Assembly: GCA_017654935.2 (NCBI GenBank)
Contig: CM065693.1
Span: forward strand, 21,838,008 to 21,902,007
DNA: 64,000 bases
Source of the DNA: Phymorhynchus buccinoides
Lineage: Eukaryota > Mollusca > Gastropoda > Neogastropoda > Raphitomidae
Direction of reading: 5' to 3'
In this document: piece by piece, positions 41,582 through 56,891 of the stretch
Numbering within the stretch: the stretch's first letter is position 1
Layout: the number at the start of each line of letters is the position of its first letter
Translations under genes and position numbers: made by a program
Notes under the pieces: generated by a model
What the model was told of the DNA's origin: nothing
What the model saw: only the letters and a program-made list of their open reading frames with translations
The model's database searches: none

Positions 41582-43745
41582 AGAGAGAGAGAGAGCATAC
41601 GTGCAGCCACTTGTACATTTACATATATTATCTTGAGGCAAACAATTTGAAAAATGCTTTGCAACAAATTCATACTGTAAACGAAATCTCAAACAAAACG
41701 TGCACACAAACTAAGAGAGTAGGCCGGAACTGAATTGATATAACTGATAATTAATCACACCATAACGAAGATCAGACAGCTCCGACTCACTAAGTAATAA
41801 CAGAAATGTTTGCAAAAAAAACAGACAAAACAAGTAAGAAAACCCAAGATCAAACTCAGAAATAAAAAGAAATCTTAAAACTAACAAATTAGGCACTATC
41901 ATCAAACAGCCCCTGATAACGCTTTCAGAACACAAAACCTAAAACAAGAACTAACATGAAGTTACTTATTTGTATCGTTAATCATTAATGATACGCAATA
42001 ATAATAATAACAACAACATCAACAAAAGAAGCTACAAGCAAAAAGCACAATGCGCATGCAGATCTCATGCAAAGGGGAAACAAAATCAGTGTACAATGTT
42101 TTAAACAGCGTAACCGGTCCCTTGTAAACTTGATGCAAAAAGCACGCGGGAATAACATACGCCCTACACACACGCACAGCATTCCCTCAGTCAAGACGAC
42201 TAAAATCAACCACACTGTACTAATCAATAGCCAAGGTAACTAAAACTGCTTGCCAGGACTGTGGTGGGAGATTTCCAGCCTTCCTTGTTACGGTAATTTG
42301 AAAACAAAATGCATCAAGATAAAGGTGCTTCAAGAGAGGTATGCACAGATATACCGGAGAAAGCACGGACGGGCACCATTCATGTTAATTGAACAGCACA
42401 AAGTTAGCACGCACAAACAAACAGACGAACAATAGTAACGTAAATGTGTCGAATTACAAAATCTGCCTTTGTCAAAACACCCCGAGAGTTCTTTGACCGT
42501 AAGGACAAACGACCCAATTCTCTCAGTTTCTGTGAATGCTACCAAAAAGCCTAAACGCTACAAAGAGTGATTACTTCGCAGCCTACACACCTGTGAAACA
42601 ACCCCCAACAATTTTAGACAACGATTTAATCTGAAAGTTGCACTTTTTGTTCAACCTTCTCGCCACCCCCCCCCCCTCGCCGCAAACAAACAAACAAACA
42701 CAATTGTTGCCTTCTAAAAAGCACCTGTTAATACAAGTAAACTGAAAATGGAAACAAAGAAACTAAACGTACACATTACGACACTTTGCTCCAGAACCAG
42801 GACTTCCTCGATGAAATCATTTTTATAGGCAAGTTTCACCAGTATTTTATGTATGTATTCACCAATTTTAACTTAGTGTTCTATATCAATCAAACCACCA
42901 AAATAAAACCCGCTAATTTCTTATTTAGAATCACAAGCAGACACATAAATAAATAAATATATGACAAATAATCTCAACATTTTGGAAAGAACTGTGAGAG
43001 AAAATAGTCTCTCAAATAAAATGTTAGCCATCTCGAGTCCTTTCTTAGACAGGCTGCAAAAATCAAGATTAGGAAGATAGGTTGAGCAAAATACTATTTT
43101 GAAATGAAATAATTTGTAACTGCGGAGAGGGTAGTACAATAACGGCAACACATACATTAGATTTATTATGTTAGCTACAAACGTGTGGGCAGTAGAGTGT
43201 GCTGTTTTGTGGGTGCATGATATGTCTAATGGCTATGCGGATGATGGGTCTGTGCATATCTAAGGGAGAACATGTGAAGAGAAGCAATCGTATAGTTCAC
43301 TTTACCACCTACCACACCTACATAGGTTAAGACAATGGATTCAATGAAATCAACTTCTCTGACCTCTGTGGAGCACAATTCGGCAATATGTTTGACTAAA
43401 GGAACTAAGGGAACTTTGGAATGAGTGACGAAACTACTAAAGAGAATGAAGTGCAAGTGGCCATGTGTGATGTAGAAGAGAAAATTTAAAACTAAAGGGA
43501 AAGGAAACAAAAGAAGAAGAATGAGAAGACATACTGCTAAGAAAAAAGAAACACCAACAGAATGATGGCTAGAGAAACATTTCTCAAAGATGGGGAAAAA
43601 AACATAACCATGGACAAGGGTAGTTGAAAACAAACAAAATCAAGGAAGGAACAAAGGAGAAGGAAAAGATAATTATTAGTACAGGGAGCAGAGGTAGTTG
43701 GATGGATGAAGGATGAGGGCGAATGGAAGAGGAGGATGTACCCAC

Positions 43746-43889
43746 CTGGTGCATAGGATAAGTAAGGAAGGTCTCCAGAGTTCGGCCCTGACAGTCCCCC
43801 TTCTCGGGGTCAATGTGCCCGTGGCCGTGACTGTGGTGGCTGAATCGGTGGATCGAGCTCGACTCGAGCTTCTGCTTCAGGGTAGCGGC
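43746..43889 (-). CDS. RasGRF: Inverted copy of the candidate alternative exon at 28566
   Basis: This is the reverse complement of 28566-28709 with the same splice boundaries (GACGCAG acceptor, GTGGGTAC donor) and no difference that I can see over 144 bases. It lies in the large inverted duplication and probably reflects redundant assembly rather than a second gene. Confidence 0.7.
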
Positions 43890-46800
43890 CTGCGTCACAC
43901 AAAGCAGCCGCAATCCTAGACCGTGACCCCACTGCAAGCCCAGCCACCGACTAGCGGGCGCAGCAGGTACGTCCCCCGTGGCACGTGTGAGGGAGAGAGA
44001 GATAGAGACAGCAAAGAGCGTGTGTGTGTGGTGGGTGGTGGGTGGTGGTGGTGGGTGTGTGAAACAAACCCACGAAGAGAAAACCAGTGTCCACAACACT
44101 CAGCCACGACACAAGGGCCTGGGTTACGTTCGACATCACTGGGGGCTGCAGAACGAAATCAGGGGAGGATGGGGGGTACATCACATTACGGACGAACCTC
44201 CAGGGGGGTGGGGTGGGGGGTGCAGCACACCGCTGAATACCCTCTAGCTCTAGGGGGGTGTTTTAGCCATAGAACATCCCCCAGGGGGTGCATTACACCA
44301 CAGAACAAACCACCAGACGACAACGCTACTCCACGGGGGGAAGGAACACCAGGCCAGTCAAAACTCAACAGGTGAAAAACCCAATGAGGGGAGAGATTGG
44401 GTAATTCAACACACAGAGGGAGAACCGAAGTCTGTGAGTAATGAGTCACACAGGCGCAAGGGACACCAAACTCAGAAGAAGACATAAACAGAGACAAGCG
44501 TTGCAGGTAAAACTTAAAACAGCATCAGTAGAACAGTAGCGGGTCACACAACATTTTGTTGGTTGAAACTAAAATGTGTGACGACGAATCGTACAAGACT
44601 TGGTGCGAAAACAAGACCGAAACAACACAGAAGTTACCCACACAAATCTTAGTGCAGTGAACGAAAGAAAACTACGAACAAAAACCGAACCAAACTAACC
44701 AAAGTTTCACGTAAACAACAAGGTAAAGGCAACAGACTCTTCATACGTATGAGAGATAAACCAGGCAGGAATGTTACACCCAACGGAGAATTAACATCAC
44801 TGTGAAGTATCGGAAAAACGGAAACAAGACAATGTATGCAATTAAGTTGATCCAACGAAAGATACAAAAACAAAATGTAGAAAGACCGATGGCGACAAGA
44901 TGTATTGCACACATTTGTCCGGGGGGGGGTAGCCTAAAATGTAATGATCATAGAGTTCTGAAAAGATGCATAGCTCGTAATGTTTTTGAAAAACATTGGG
45001 ATAGAAATAATTCTGATAATGTTAAACTGAACTAAACGGATACTGCGAGTGTCACATAGAGGGGGTTAAATGGAATAAATACTGTGGGAAAATGAACAGA
45101 CGCCATTATAAACAACAATAACAACAAAAACACCTCCCTGAAAACAACACACATTGGTATACAAAGTTAATGTTAGTAGAAATGTATGGGTTTTGCTGTC
45201 CAAACTATAGCAGAGATCCCTGATCAAATTGTGTTTCTTAAATGTATGGTGAACTGGGACAAAACCCGAGGACAGATTTAAAAAAGAAAGAAAAGACACA
45301 TAAGACAGAGAACAGTGGGGCAGTGGGTGCATGGATGTTTGTTGTGGAGCTGGACGACCCCGCTCCCTCCACGAGTCTCTCCCCGTGGGAATACCGGGGG
45401 GGTCTTTCGTAAAAATAGTTCCGATCACCTTCTGGAAGTTCTGTGCTTGTAACTTCCTCTAATCTGCCACTCTCTTTGACTCTGCCTTTTTTCCTTTGCT
45501 TTCTGTCATCTACTATCTTTCTGACTTATTGGCCTATTCTCCTGCCTTTTTTCAAAAAAAAAAAAAAAAAAAAATCTTCCAAATAATTTGTTCTCCTTTC
45601 AGCTCCTCCGAAATCGGAATGTGTTGGCTGTACGCAGCGGGGAGACCAGTGAAAACTGAAAACCGGACACATACGTACCTTACCCATTATGGCCATATGG
45701 CCTGGGGAACGCAGAAGAAGAAGAAGAAGAAAGAGAAAAACAGACTGAGAGTTCGCAAATAAGAGCAATTGACTGTTTTGGAACAATGACTCCTGTCAAG
45801 AGATGAGAACATTTTACTTTTTCTGACATAACGCGTGTCACAACAGTAACAACGAGACGCCATAACACTGCAATGTAGCCACAGAATGGGAATAAGTGGA
45901 TGACGATAATTGTTTGTGGTGCAAGTTTAGCAAATCCCTGACGACCGATTTCGATTTGAAAAAAACTTTGTGAAAGTTTCTGGCAGATTAGAGAAATAGT
46001 AAGGGAATAAAGATGATAAATGTAGACACTTTCATCGCCACTGTCGCCTCTTGGCACCACAATGATTTGACACCTATGTCACTGAAAGGCATCAAACGAG
46101 AGTCTGTTATCCAATGACCTTATGTTCTTAATTTTGGGAGGTAAAGAGAGGCCCTGTTTTATGCATGTCACAGAGGAATCCCAATATTGCGGACGAAATT
46201 TTTTCTCTACCCGGGTAAGTTTAATGGTAAATTTTAGCTGAGGAATGGCTAGCGTTGAACCAAGCAAACGTCTCCACTTTGTAAAAATGGAAAAATGGAC
46301 AGAAAACCAATAAGATGACAGACTTTGTTGGTTTGTTGCTAGTTTGCGTATTGATTTGATTCACGAGCTACGGAAAAGCATGCAGACTTAGTAGGCAAAA
46401 ATAAAAAGGCTCAAAAGAAAGAAGAAGACCAGAAAAGAAGAAAAGAAAAAATAAAGAGGAAAAAGGAAGACGGAGTTTGAATGATTTAAAAAGTCGTTCT
46501 TGAACGCCTTATTTTGCTCCTATCTTTTCTGTTTCAAATGTGTCCTTTACGATGTATTTAGCCACGGGTCATGAACTGACATTGGTCTACAGGTTTTGTA
46601 TGTATGCATGAATCCTCAGACGATTATAGACGTCTAGAACAGAGCAGATTTCCATATCAAGTTTGAACTTGTTGAATGCTTAGGTTTATTTACTTTTACT
46701 TTTGTTGTGTTCAGTCTGATCAGCACGGGCAATTCTGAAGGGTATAATTATGTCAGAACGACAGTATTCTGCTGTGTTTTACTATATTAATAGTCATATT

Positions 46801-47880
46801 ATAACAACAGAACAAAAGAAGGTCGATAGTACATTCTGGAAAATAGCCCTCGGATGGTTGACTTCAGCAGCTCCTGCCCATTTCAGTGCCAAACAGCCAT
46901 TTTCAGGTCGTTAACTTTGCTGAGGTTACGTTCTGCTGTTTGTTTCTTTGCCTTGCATTAGCAACAATAAAACTCAAAAGGTTATGTATAATATAATGCA
47001 AACAGCCATTTTCAGGTCTAACTTTGCTGAGGTTACGTTCTGCTGTTTTGTTTCTTTGGCTTGTATTAGCAACAATAACACTCAAACGGTTATGTATAAT
47101 ATAATGCAAACAGCCATTTTCAGGTCATTAACTTTGTGGAGGTTACGTTCTGCTGTTTTGTTTCTTTGCCTTGCATTAGCAACAATAACACTCAAACGGT
47201 TATGTATAATATAATGCAAACAGCCATTTTCAGGTCATTAACTTTGTGGAGGTTACGTTCTGCTGTTTTGTTTCTTTGCCTTGCATTAGCAACAATAACA
47301 CTCAAACGGTAATGTATAATATAATGCAAACAGCCATTTTCAGGTCATTAACTTTGTGGAGGTTACGTTCTGCTGTTTTGTTTCTTTGTCTTGTATTAGC
47401 AACAGCACTCAAAAGGTAATGTATAATGTTTTGACGAAACGTTAGAGGGGCTAGAGGGCGTTACGTAAAGAACTAATGTAGATTCGTTCAGACATTTGAA
47501 ATGTATTTGTATTTCTCTCTATTGCACTACTTTGTTGGTTGTTTGTAAAACTGACAAAGATTTTTAAACGTGGAGGACTATTTTGATGTTGTGCAAGGAA
47601 TAACCTCAGTTCGGGTACATTGATTTTTGTCTTCCTTGTGTTGAAACAAAACAAACACTCCAAACAACCAAAAACTAGACACACAAAAAAATCCATATTC
47701 CTTCAAACGCAAACAATTGGGAAGGACGGTCTAGAGAGGAGGAGGAGGGGGGGTGGGGGGGTGGGGGCGGGTGAAAGAGTAGCAAATGAACAGGCAAGTG
47801 TGTATAAAACATTATTCCATAACATAAAGCAAAGCACAGTGGACACATAAGTTCCAAGCGAATTTCAGAACACACACACA

Positions 47881-47953
<73 letters not shown>

Positions 47954-48040
47954 CGCGCGCGCACGCACACACACACACACACAAACAAACAAACAAACAA
48001 ACAAACAACCAAACAACAAACAAACAAACAAACAACACAC

Positions 48041-48097
<57 letters not shown>

Positions 48098-51000
48098 ACA
48101 CATACACACACGCCACACACACACACACACGCACGCACGCGCACGCACATAGGCCTAAACACACAAACCAGCGAAACGACAAAACGTTTTGTGGGGGAGG
48201 AGGAATAGGAAGATAATTATAATAAACGCGTGCATTAAGATTTGTATGCACAAGTACTGCCAGTGCATTTGACAACACAAAGGCACCAACGAACACACAA
48301 AATAAAAATATATCTGAACATAAAAATACAAACCAATCATGTAAGTTCATAACACAACATCTGGCATTCAAAACGGACAAAATGCAGGTTGCTACAACGC
48401 ATCGCAAACATGCTTCTGGGGAGAGAATGCACAGTGGAACAAAGAATATGGGAGGACACATTACTCGCCATCACCACAAACATATAATAGAATCAGAATA
48501 ATGTTCGAAATAAATTAGTAATGGGAACGCACCAAGGACTGACAACAAAAACAAAGAACTCAACTATGGGAGATAAATAAACATACTTGGGTGTAATTTT
48601 ATGATATGTATAATACACTGTATAACCGAAACAAATACACTAAAGAAAAAAAGAGCAAAATGAGAATAAAAGTCTTTTGGAAACGGAGATACTTATGGAG
48701 GAAATAAAAAGCGGAAAAGAGAATAAATAACATTAAACTGAACGTAATCAACGAAACCGCACAAAAATGAAATACAAAAAAACCCTGAAAGACAGAGCTT
48801 CTTATTGAAATAAAATGAATTACGAAGAGATAATAGCGACGATGATAACGTAACACTTATAACACAATGGTTACACACTAAACAGATTGAAAAAAACCCC
48901 AATGAAAACAAAGATCGAAAATGACAAGACTATGTAAATGGAAACGAAGACTCAGTAAGGAGTACATTGTCTCAAAACTACTTTGAAGAGATTCACATAG
49001 AAGAAATCAATTTTTTCAATAAATAAAAAAACTACAAGAAAGAAAATGAAAAAGAACAAAAGTGAAAACAGAAGAAAGGAGATGGGTTCTCGATGAGAAA
49101 CAAGATTTTTCAGATGATGCATGTTTGATTCGATGCAGCCATCTGGAATGATGAGTTGTATGTGGAATGTTTTTGTAGTAGTGAAAATATATTCACCGGA
49201 ACGAAAGAGAATTTGGCTGATGACAGTAAAATCAATGTACTTCAAAACATCTAAAGGGTCAGTGGGTGGGAAAACTAAGTACAATGTAAGTGCGTCAATA
49301 ACAGAGATAAATCAATCGGGTTAACTCCGCTGAACTAACGTAACAGAAGGCCATTTGGTGGGGTAACTTATAATAAGGCGGAGAGGGCAAGGTTCTAAAC
49401 TAAACATTCATTTGGAAAAACAGATGTGAGAAAAACCAAAACAAACACCTGGGCCTAAAGATCACATTGGTCGTGCCAGCCAGCCAGCCAGACACAGAGA
49501 GACAGACAGAGGGACAGACAGAGGGACAAGCACAACCAGTGAATCCAGCGTACAGTCGTCACAGCACCTGAAGGAAACATCACCTACAGACCTCGCCATC
49601 CAATCATTACTGACAACACATAGAGCCTTCGGTGCGCTACTCCAATCAAACGACATGAAACAAAACAGTGTTAGGACAGTCGACATCAAGATCTTGTGAG
49701 ATCCAGGGCATTGAGAACCTTTAAAGCATTTTAGAACGACATCTAGCGTTCTAATCTAAAGGTCCAGTGCGAAGAGCGCAAACATTTAAGAGCTACTACT
49801 AACTCTCTAAAAGCCATGGTCCGTACACGAGATGCTAAACCACATACCTCCCATGGTTTCGAACAGAACTGAAACGCTATTAATTTATCAAAAACAAACT
49901 ACATTAACAATACGAGACAACCCGGGTTTCCCCATACACACACATTACACGCGTTCACACAAGCATAACAAATGTGTATGATCTCATTGTTAAGAAATTA
50001 CAGAGGTGACTCTATGAGTAATTTCAAACCCACTGGATCAGTCCCAGCTGTTTTCTTTAACAAATTAGGCTGATGACGTTTTGATGTACTCGATGTACAA
50101 ACATATCCCCATTTATACCCACACGAGAGGTGTTAATCGATCACAGTTACAAACAACCTTGGTTAGTTATAAGCACACAAACACCATAAGCAAAAAAGCG
50201 TATTTAAAGCTACGAAGAAGCATCATGCGGTTACGCCAAAACCTTGCTTATAATATCAATATAACTGATCAAACAACGGATATCATAACCTTAAAATTAA
50301 ACATACGTATTTGGAAGTAGTTATTGGGCAAACAATAAGTTAACTTTAATTCATTCAGTGGCGAAAGCCTGCCTTTCCCCTCGATTCCTGAACATTCGTG
50401 TACAATTGCTAGGTTTGGGTTATTTCCACTACGTGTATACGCTGATATTTTTCTCATATATTCCAGCATTAAGAATAAGAAAATAATTATGTATGCCTGG
50501 CTTTCTGGTGACATACACTGCATCAAAGTAGGCCTATATCCTCTTATACGCAACTCAATGTGAGATCATGTTTGCTGCAGTCTACAAACATTATTTGGTT
50601 GTTGCAGTAGTGATAATAGCTAATCAAAGTCAATAAGATTATAAGACTACTAAAACATTACAGAAATCGTCGAAGAGTTAAGGCCATTCATATTCAGAAT
50701 ATTTTCATGACGTCGACTGTTAGAAATGCCCAACCATTCTGACACATTATTTGGGCTGCAGCAGAGTCTTAACAACCAGGAAAAGTGTTCACGCATGCGC
50801 AAACGCGCGTGCATATCCCCTCAAAGAACACGAGGACTCGTTTATAAACACGAGCCCTTACAATGCGCAAGACAAGAAAAGAAAGAACATTAATTCAATT
50901 GTTTTCTTCTTCTAGAGACTACAGTCATGTACCAATAACAAACGTTTTGTCTTCCAATATTTTTAGGATGGGATATTAAAATATTCATTAATCCGAGTAA

Positions 51001-53951
51001 GTATATAAAATATTTGGTAAAGGTAAAGATGTGCCCCCCCCCCCCCCCCTCCTCCATTTCTCAGTTATTTCCATTTTTGTCAGTCTTACCTTTCTTATTG
51101 CAGATTGAGTACTTCATCCTCTATCGTTTGCTATATTTAACACTAATTTTCCTCCATTTACATAATTAAACATTGACCCGTGCACAATGCAACAGCAGTA
51201 GGCATTCTCAAGCACTCACCACGGCACAAGCACAGGCACAAGCGAGAACACACCCACCCTTCACCACCCTGCGCTAGTCTCGCTAGTCTCAAATACAAAC
51301 ATTACATCATCATGATCAAGCCTCGTATTTTCAAACTCTGGAAAACGGTATCATCGTTGCAACAAGCTTTTTGAACGTTTCACTTACTCTTGTTTCTTAC
51401 TGAAAATTTCACATTTATTCCTTTTTTTTGCTAAAAGTGTGAAAAATAAAAAATAAAACTTTTTATAAAAGATACAAGTTGTAGATATTTCTCAAATACA
51501 AGGTCTATAGCAGGACATGAATGGACACTGCAATCAACAACAGTATGAACCCTATCTTAATCAGATGTCCTAATACAGTAGTTCGTGATATTTTGCTTTA
51601 CAGCTGACCCAAAGAAGTATTCTACGAATAGTATAGATATTGATTGAGAATTACTCCACATGCAACTGTACTTAGCAAAGATTCTCACACCTTAAAACCA
51701 AACAACACAATGTAATGGGTTTTTTTTTCTCTTTCTCTTTCTGTTAACTGTTTAAACTTGTCCTATCACATACAAAGTGTGGACATTCTTTCATTTGTTT
51801 TAACTGCCATCACATCAAGACCATTATCATATATCGAAAAACTAATCACAATAATTATAATGAAAACAAATCAACTAACGTCTCAAAACTGGTAGATCAA
51901 ACATTACAAGTAAGGTAAATTGTCCTTCCCACCCTTTTCATTCACAGTTAGTTCGTTAGTCGCTTACAGTCCTGTCAACAGCGATTCATTCACAAGAATG
52001 GTATCAGCAACCAATCATTTATCCCGATACTGAAAGTCTGGAAGTCATCACAGAAACCAAAGTCATCACAATGACCATCACTGCAACGTAGCAGCACGAG
52101 ACATTGTCGCCAGCACAGCACACAACAAAGCCACAATGCGGCGCCATGCCACAGCCCCCTCCCTCCTATCCTTTTGCACATCACAAACACCCTCCCCCGC
52201 CCCCCTACTCTTACACAACACCAGGGAGGCCCATGACAGCATGCACGGCCTCACAGGGGAACAGATGGGCCTCGGGTACTTCTCATATACTCACCTGGTT
52301 GGTCGTTATATGTTTTATCGCCCCCGAAATAAAATAACACACAAGAAATCAAACCAACGACAACAGAGTCATCAGAGAACCAGAAAGCTGAGTTAATTAA
52401 TGCCAATCAAAAAAGGCGAGGCTGCACAATGGATGCTTTTCTACAGTAATGAATTAGTTATTTCCCAGGGTGCAGCCAAGTCCTTCGTGGAAGACCAGCA
52501 CTCTCAAACCAGGGGTCCTCTGCATTGGCTCTTGGTGCGGCAGCCAAAGGGGTTGCTTGACTTTTGGGGACCTTCCCTCAATGCCAGCTGTCCTCAAATG
52601 CTTTGGGACGAGAGAGAGGGGTAATACCCTGGGCAAATACTTTAACTAAAGTCTAACATGGCTACCCAGAACAGCAGCCTCGCCCTCTGCTATCTAGCAG
52701 TCGCAATAGGAAATGACAGACTGGTCTACATCTACAGTAAAAAATAAATATTGCTTAAGTTCTGCTCCGATCGTGACAGACAACTCTAGGCTCTACTCCC
52801 GGCTTTCGCGTTTGTGTCTATTCCATCTTTGGTTCGCCTTTGTCTAGGTTAAACGTACACATAATCGTGGCACAACTAATAACAGCGCATCATTATGGTC
52901 CAGAGGTAAATGAATTTGCAATGGCCAACTCAATACATACTGAACAGGAAAACAGAAACGCCATTTATCATTCTTACATCCATGTTGGCTAAACGCATGC
53001 CACGGCAAAGCTTGGCATCGAGGGTTGAATTTTCCCCAATTTTGAGCGATATTTCTGATAGACGGAAACGTCTCTCGTTCAAAACCGAGAGACTAAGTCG
53101 GCCTTAGCTTTAATCCACAATATTGTTGTTGTTGTCTTGCACATTTTTAAGTTAGCAAAAACAAAGAGCTAAAAACGAGGTTGCAGGCCTAGGAAAAAAA
53201 CGTCCATAGAAAACATAATAACAACAGCAACAACCCCCACCCACAATGCTTTGCAATTAAAAAAAATCTTACTATATATGGTGAATCAAAAAATCCATAG
53301 AATACGAATAAGAAAAAAAAACCCAGCAATGCAAGACATTTAACAAATAATAAAATATTTTATCAATTGAGCATTCAAGACACAAACAATCAGAAATATA
53401 TAAAACAATCAGCCAGAGACAGAAACACAGGCAACAAACTCGAAGAAAAACATTACAAATATATAAAGAGATATAACATAACCTCAGACACTGCAAACAT
53501 AAATATTGCCCCAGCTTGAAATGCACGATTTGTCTGAGTGGCAAACAAAACATTCCCAGTCTTAAAAAAACAAACACACACAGCAACACGTCAGTAAATA
53601 ATCAGGTACAAAGCAACAAGCACATACAGAGCTATAAAGAACAATAACAGGTTTTTTTTAAAGTTAGTAAACAACAAAGTATGAAAGGGGATAATTCTAT
53701 TTCGCAGTGTGATTATCTAGTTACAAACTCCCCCCCCCCCCCTCCCCCCCCCCCCCCCCCAGGTACATGTTTGTAGAAAAAATGTTTGTTAAAAATACTT
53801 TGCTTTGCACAAAGCAAATGAGCATCAACGCAGCTACAATACCAATTGACCACATCACTGGTTTGTTTGATCGGGAATAAATATTGTTTCTTTGAACAAC
53901 AGCAAACATTTTTTTTGGGAATGAAATAGGCAAAAGAAACAACACACCTTT

Positions 53952-54000
<49 letters not shown>

Positions 54001-54005
54001 GTGTG

Positions 54006-54046
<41 letters not shown>

Positions 54047-54052
54047 GTGTGT

Positions 54053-54083
<31 letters not shown>

Positions 54084-54249
54084 GGGGATATATATATAGT
54101 ATGAATTTTTTTTTTTAAACTTCAGGCTTTCGTGAATTCATGTCACCCTTCACACACACTCTCTCGCTCTCTCTCTCTCCCCCCCTCTCTCTCTCTCTCC
54201 CCTCCTCATCAATACCCCAAACCCTTCCCGCCCCACCCACGGTACCCAC

Positions 54250-54443
54250 CTGATGCATAGGGTAGGTGAGGAAGGTCTCCAGGGAGCGGCCCTCGCAGGC
54301 GGGTTTCTCCTCGTATCGCTTGAGCAGAGCGTTGAACTCGTGCTTCTGCTTGTACTCGGCCAGCACCTGCAGGCTGTAGTGGTGGTTGCGCACGTACTCC
54401 TGGTAGATGCTCAGCATGGGCAGCAGCATGTCGAACAGGTCGC
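54250..54443 (-). CDS. RasGRF: Inverted copy of RasGRF exon F
   Basis: This is the reverse complement of 18016-18209 with both splice sites kept, full length (194 bases) and no visible substitution, including silent positions. Together with the flanking element at 54510-54850 it shows that the inverted block is a recent or artefactual copy. Confidence 0.8.
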
Positions 54444-55612
54444 CTGGGCAAGGTCCATAATGCGCATTGCACCACAGTGTTCAACGCGCGAACCAGTGGA
54501 CAGCTGCCCTTCATTTTATGAAGTTCTACTAAAGCTTAAGTGGGAAACTAAACGTTGCTACTTTTCTAAATTCAGTAAGCCGATTTACTGAATTTAGAAA
54601 GCAACAACGTTTAGTAAGCCGATTTACTGAATTTAGAAAGCAACAACGTTTAGTAAACTACGATTTACTTAATTTACAAAGCAACAACGTTTAGTAGTAA
54701 GCCGATTTACTGAATTTAGAAAGCAACAACGTATTAGTAAGCCGATTTACTGAATTTACAAAGCAACAACGTTTAGTAAGCCGATTTACTGAATTTAGAA
54801 AGTAACAACGTTTAGTTTCCCACTTAAGCTTTCGTAGAACTTCATAAAATTAAGCACCGAGGAGGAAAGGGAATTCACTGGATCCCCTACAGCTCACTGG
54901 GTTTCACGACTTTATCATTGCCTAAAATATCTTTAGAAAATATATAACGATCAGCATGGCTATGACAGTTGACATGTGAACCTTCGAGAATAGGGTGTGT
55001 ACACCTCCACCAAGCTTAATCGAAATCCATCCGTTAGTTTGGGAGAAAAGCTACTTTAGACAGACAGACAGACAGACAGACAGCAGAACCCGGAAGCATT
55101 CCACCTTCCATTTGGAGTTCCAGACTCTATCTGGCAGGATAATTAATGAATGTACAAAGCAGAAGGAGGGCACACCATTCGATGTCGTGTGGTTAATGCA
55201 CATTGTTTGTTTAACACCTATTATGATATTCATTTCTGATTTCCGTGTTTATGCTTATTCATATGTATTTCGTGTTTATGTGCAATGCTTTGTGCTCATG
55301 ACTGTGTTAAATTCATTTTGGTTTTCTGAACGTTTGCTATGATTCTTGATCGATTGTTGTGTTTCATTTAATGTGTGTAGGGCTTATTCATTTGTATGTT
55401 ACTAGCAGAAACATTCATAATCATCATTATTATTATTAATTAAACGGATTTATAATAAAACTAAGATTTCACTACCCCCCCCCCCAACCCCCCCACTTTT
55501 CCTGCTTACTCTCTACCCCACTTCCAGTAACACTGTTATACAGAAATGATGGAGGGTAGTAGAGGGCAAAATGACGAGAGATGAAGATACAGAGAGAGAG
55601 TCGAAGAGAGGG

Positions 55613-55651
<39 letters not shown>

Positions 55652-55653
55652 GC

Positions 55654-55689
<36 letters not shown>

Positions 55690-55862
55690 AGAGAGATGAG
55701 AGAGAGAGAGATAGAGAGAAACAGATAGATAGAAGACCAAAAAGAGAGGGATAAGAAGTTGACAGACAGAGATGATGAGAGAGAAGGAGAAACAAACAGT
55801 TGAGGACAAACGCACAAGCAGACCAGAGAAAAATGGAGTCATGGATAAGAACTGATTGCCTC

Positions 55863-55943
55863 CGAGGACCAGTGTGGGCCAGTCTCCAGGCGGGCAGACA
55901 ACCCCTTCGGAAGATCTGGTGCAGGAACATAAGCAACGTCTCA
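55863..55943 (-). pseudogene. RasGRF: Damaged inverted copy of RasGRF exon E
   Basis: Sequence corresponding to exon E in reverse orientation is recognisable (CGAGGACCAGTGTGGGCCAG onward) but carries several one- and two-base indels, and the donor GTGAG has lost two bases. The reading frame is broken. The indel-dominated damage looks like uncorrected long-read sequence rather than neutral decay, because substitutions are rare. Confidence 0.7.
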
Positions 55944-56644
55944 CTGCTGTGGAACAAACACACACCAACCACACGCTGTCAATACAATGTGGTTATTATA
56001 GAGGTTCCCCATTTTGCACTGTTATCTACCATTTGTAATAAACCCTACGGCATATATTACCTTTGGCAACCCCGCCACCACAATCCACACCCACCACCCT
56101 CACCCTGTTGAGGAAAAGGAGTTGACGTCCTCGTTGGGTTGACGGGGGGTTCTAAGCAGATGGCGTCCGTAATGCAAGGCCTGCGGAAGATAGGTGACGA
56201 GATATACACATGCGACTCATCACAATCGACGACGCCACTACTCACCTAGCCAACCCACTTACCCATCGACACACCTATGCCTCACCACACCCACACCTTA
56301 CCACCCTGACCTGTGAGGAAGATGGCGTTGACGTCTTCGTTGGCTGGGGTGTTTTCAGGAGCTGGCGGTCATGCGTAAGGGCCTGAGGAAGCTGTGATGA
56401 AGACACACAATACTTACCCTCTACCTACCGACCATCCACACCCACCACCCTGACCTGTTGAAAAAATGGAGGTTGACGTCTTCGTGGGTGACGTGGGTTG
56501 GGGGGTTAGGGGGGGGGGGGGGGGCTTCTTATAGCTGGTGTCCTGTTGCAGGAGCCTGAGAAAGCCGATGACCAGGACACACAACATCTACCCACCCACC
56601 CCATCCACGCCCATATGCACTCCCACCCAACCACAACCCTGGAC

Positions 56645-56891
56645 CTGTTGATGACATGAGAGTTGACGTCCTCCGTGTGACAGGGGGCGTCGTGAGCTGG
56701 CGCCATTCGCGGATGCCCTGAGGAAGCAGGTGACGAGGCAGGACAGCTGGCGGTTGTATTCCTCCTCCACTTCCACCATGGAGAACACGATGGAGTTGCG
56801 CCTTGCGCAGCCTCCGCGTGCGGGACGCGGATTACACTCCCGATCTGTTTCCAGCGCCGCGGCACAGCCAGCCTCTGAAGAAGCTCTGCAC
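56645..56891 (-). pseudogene. RasGRF: Damaged inverted copy of RasGRF exon D
   Basis: This is the reverse-strand counterpart of 15532-15785, about 7 bases shorter overall, with many scattered indels that break the frame. The IQ-motif end abuts a reverse-oriented 104-bp array (56892-57490), as in the forward copy. It lies about 0.6 kb from the palindrome axis near 57490. Confidence 0.75.
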
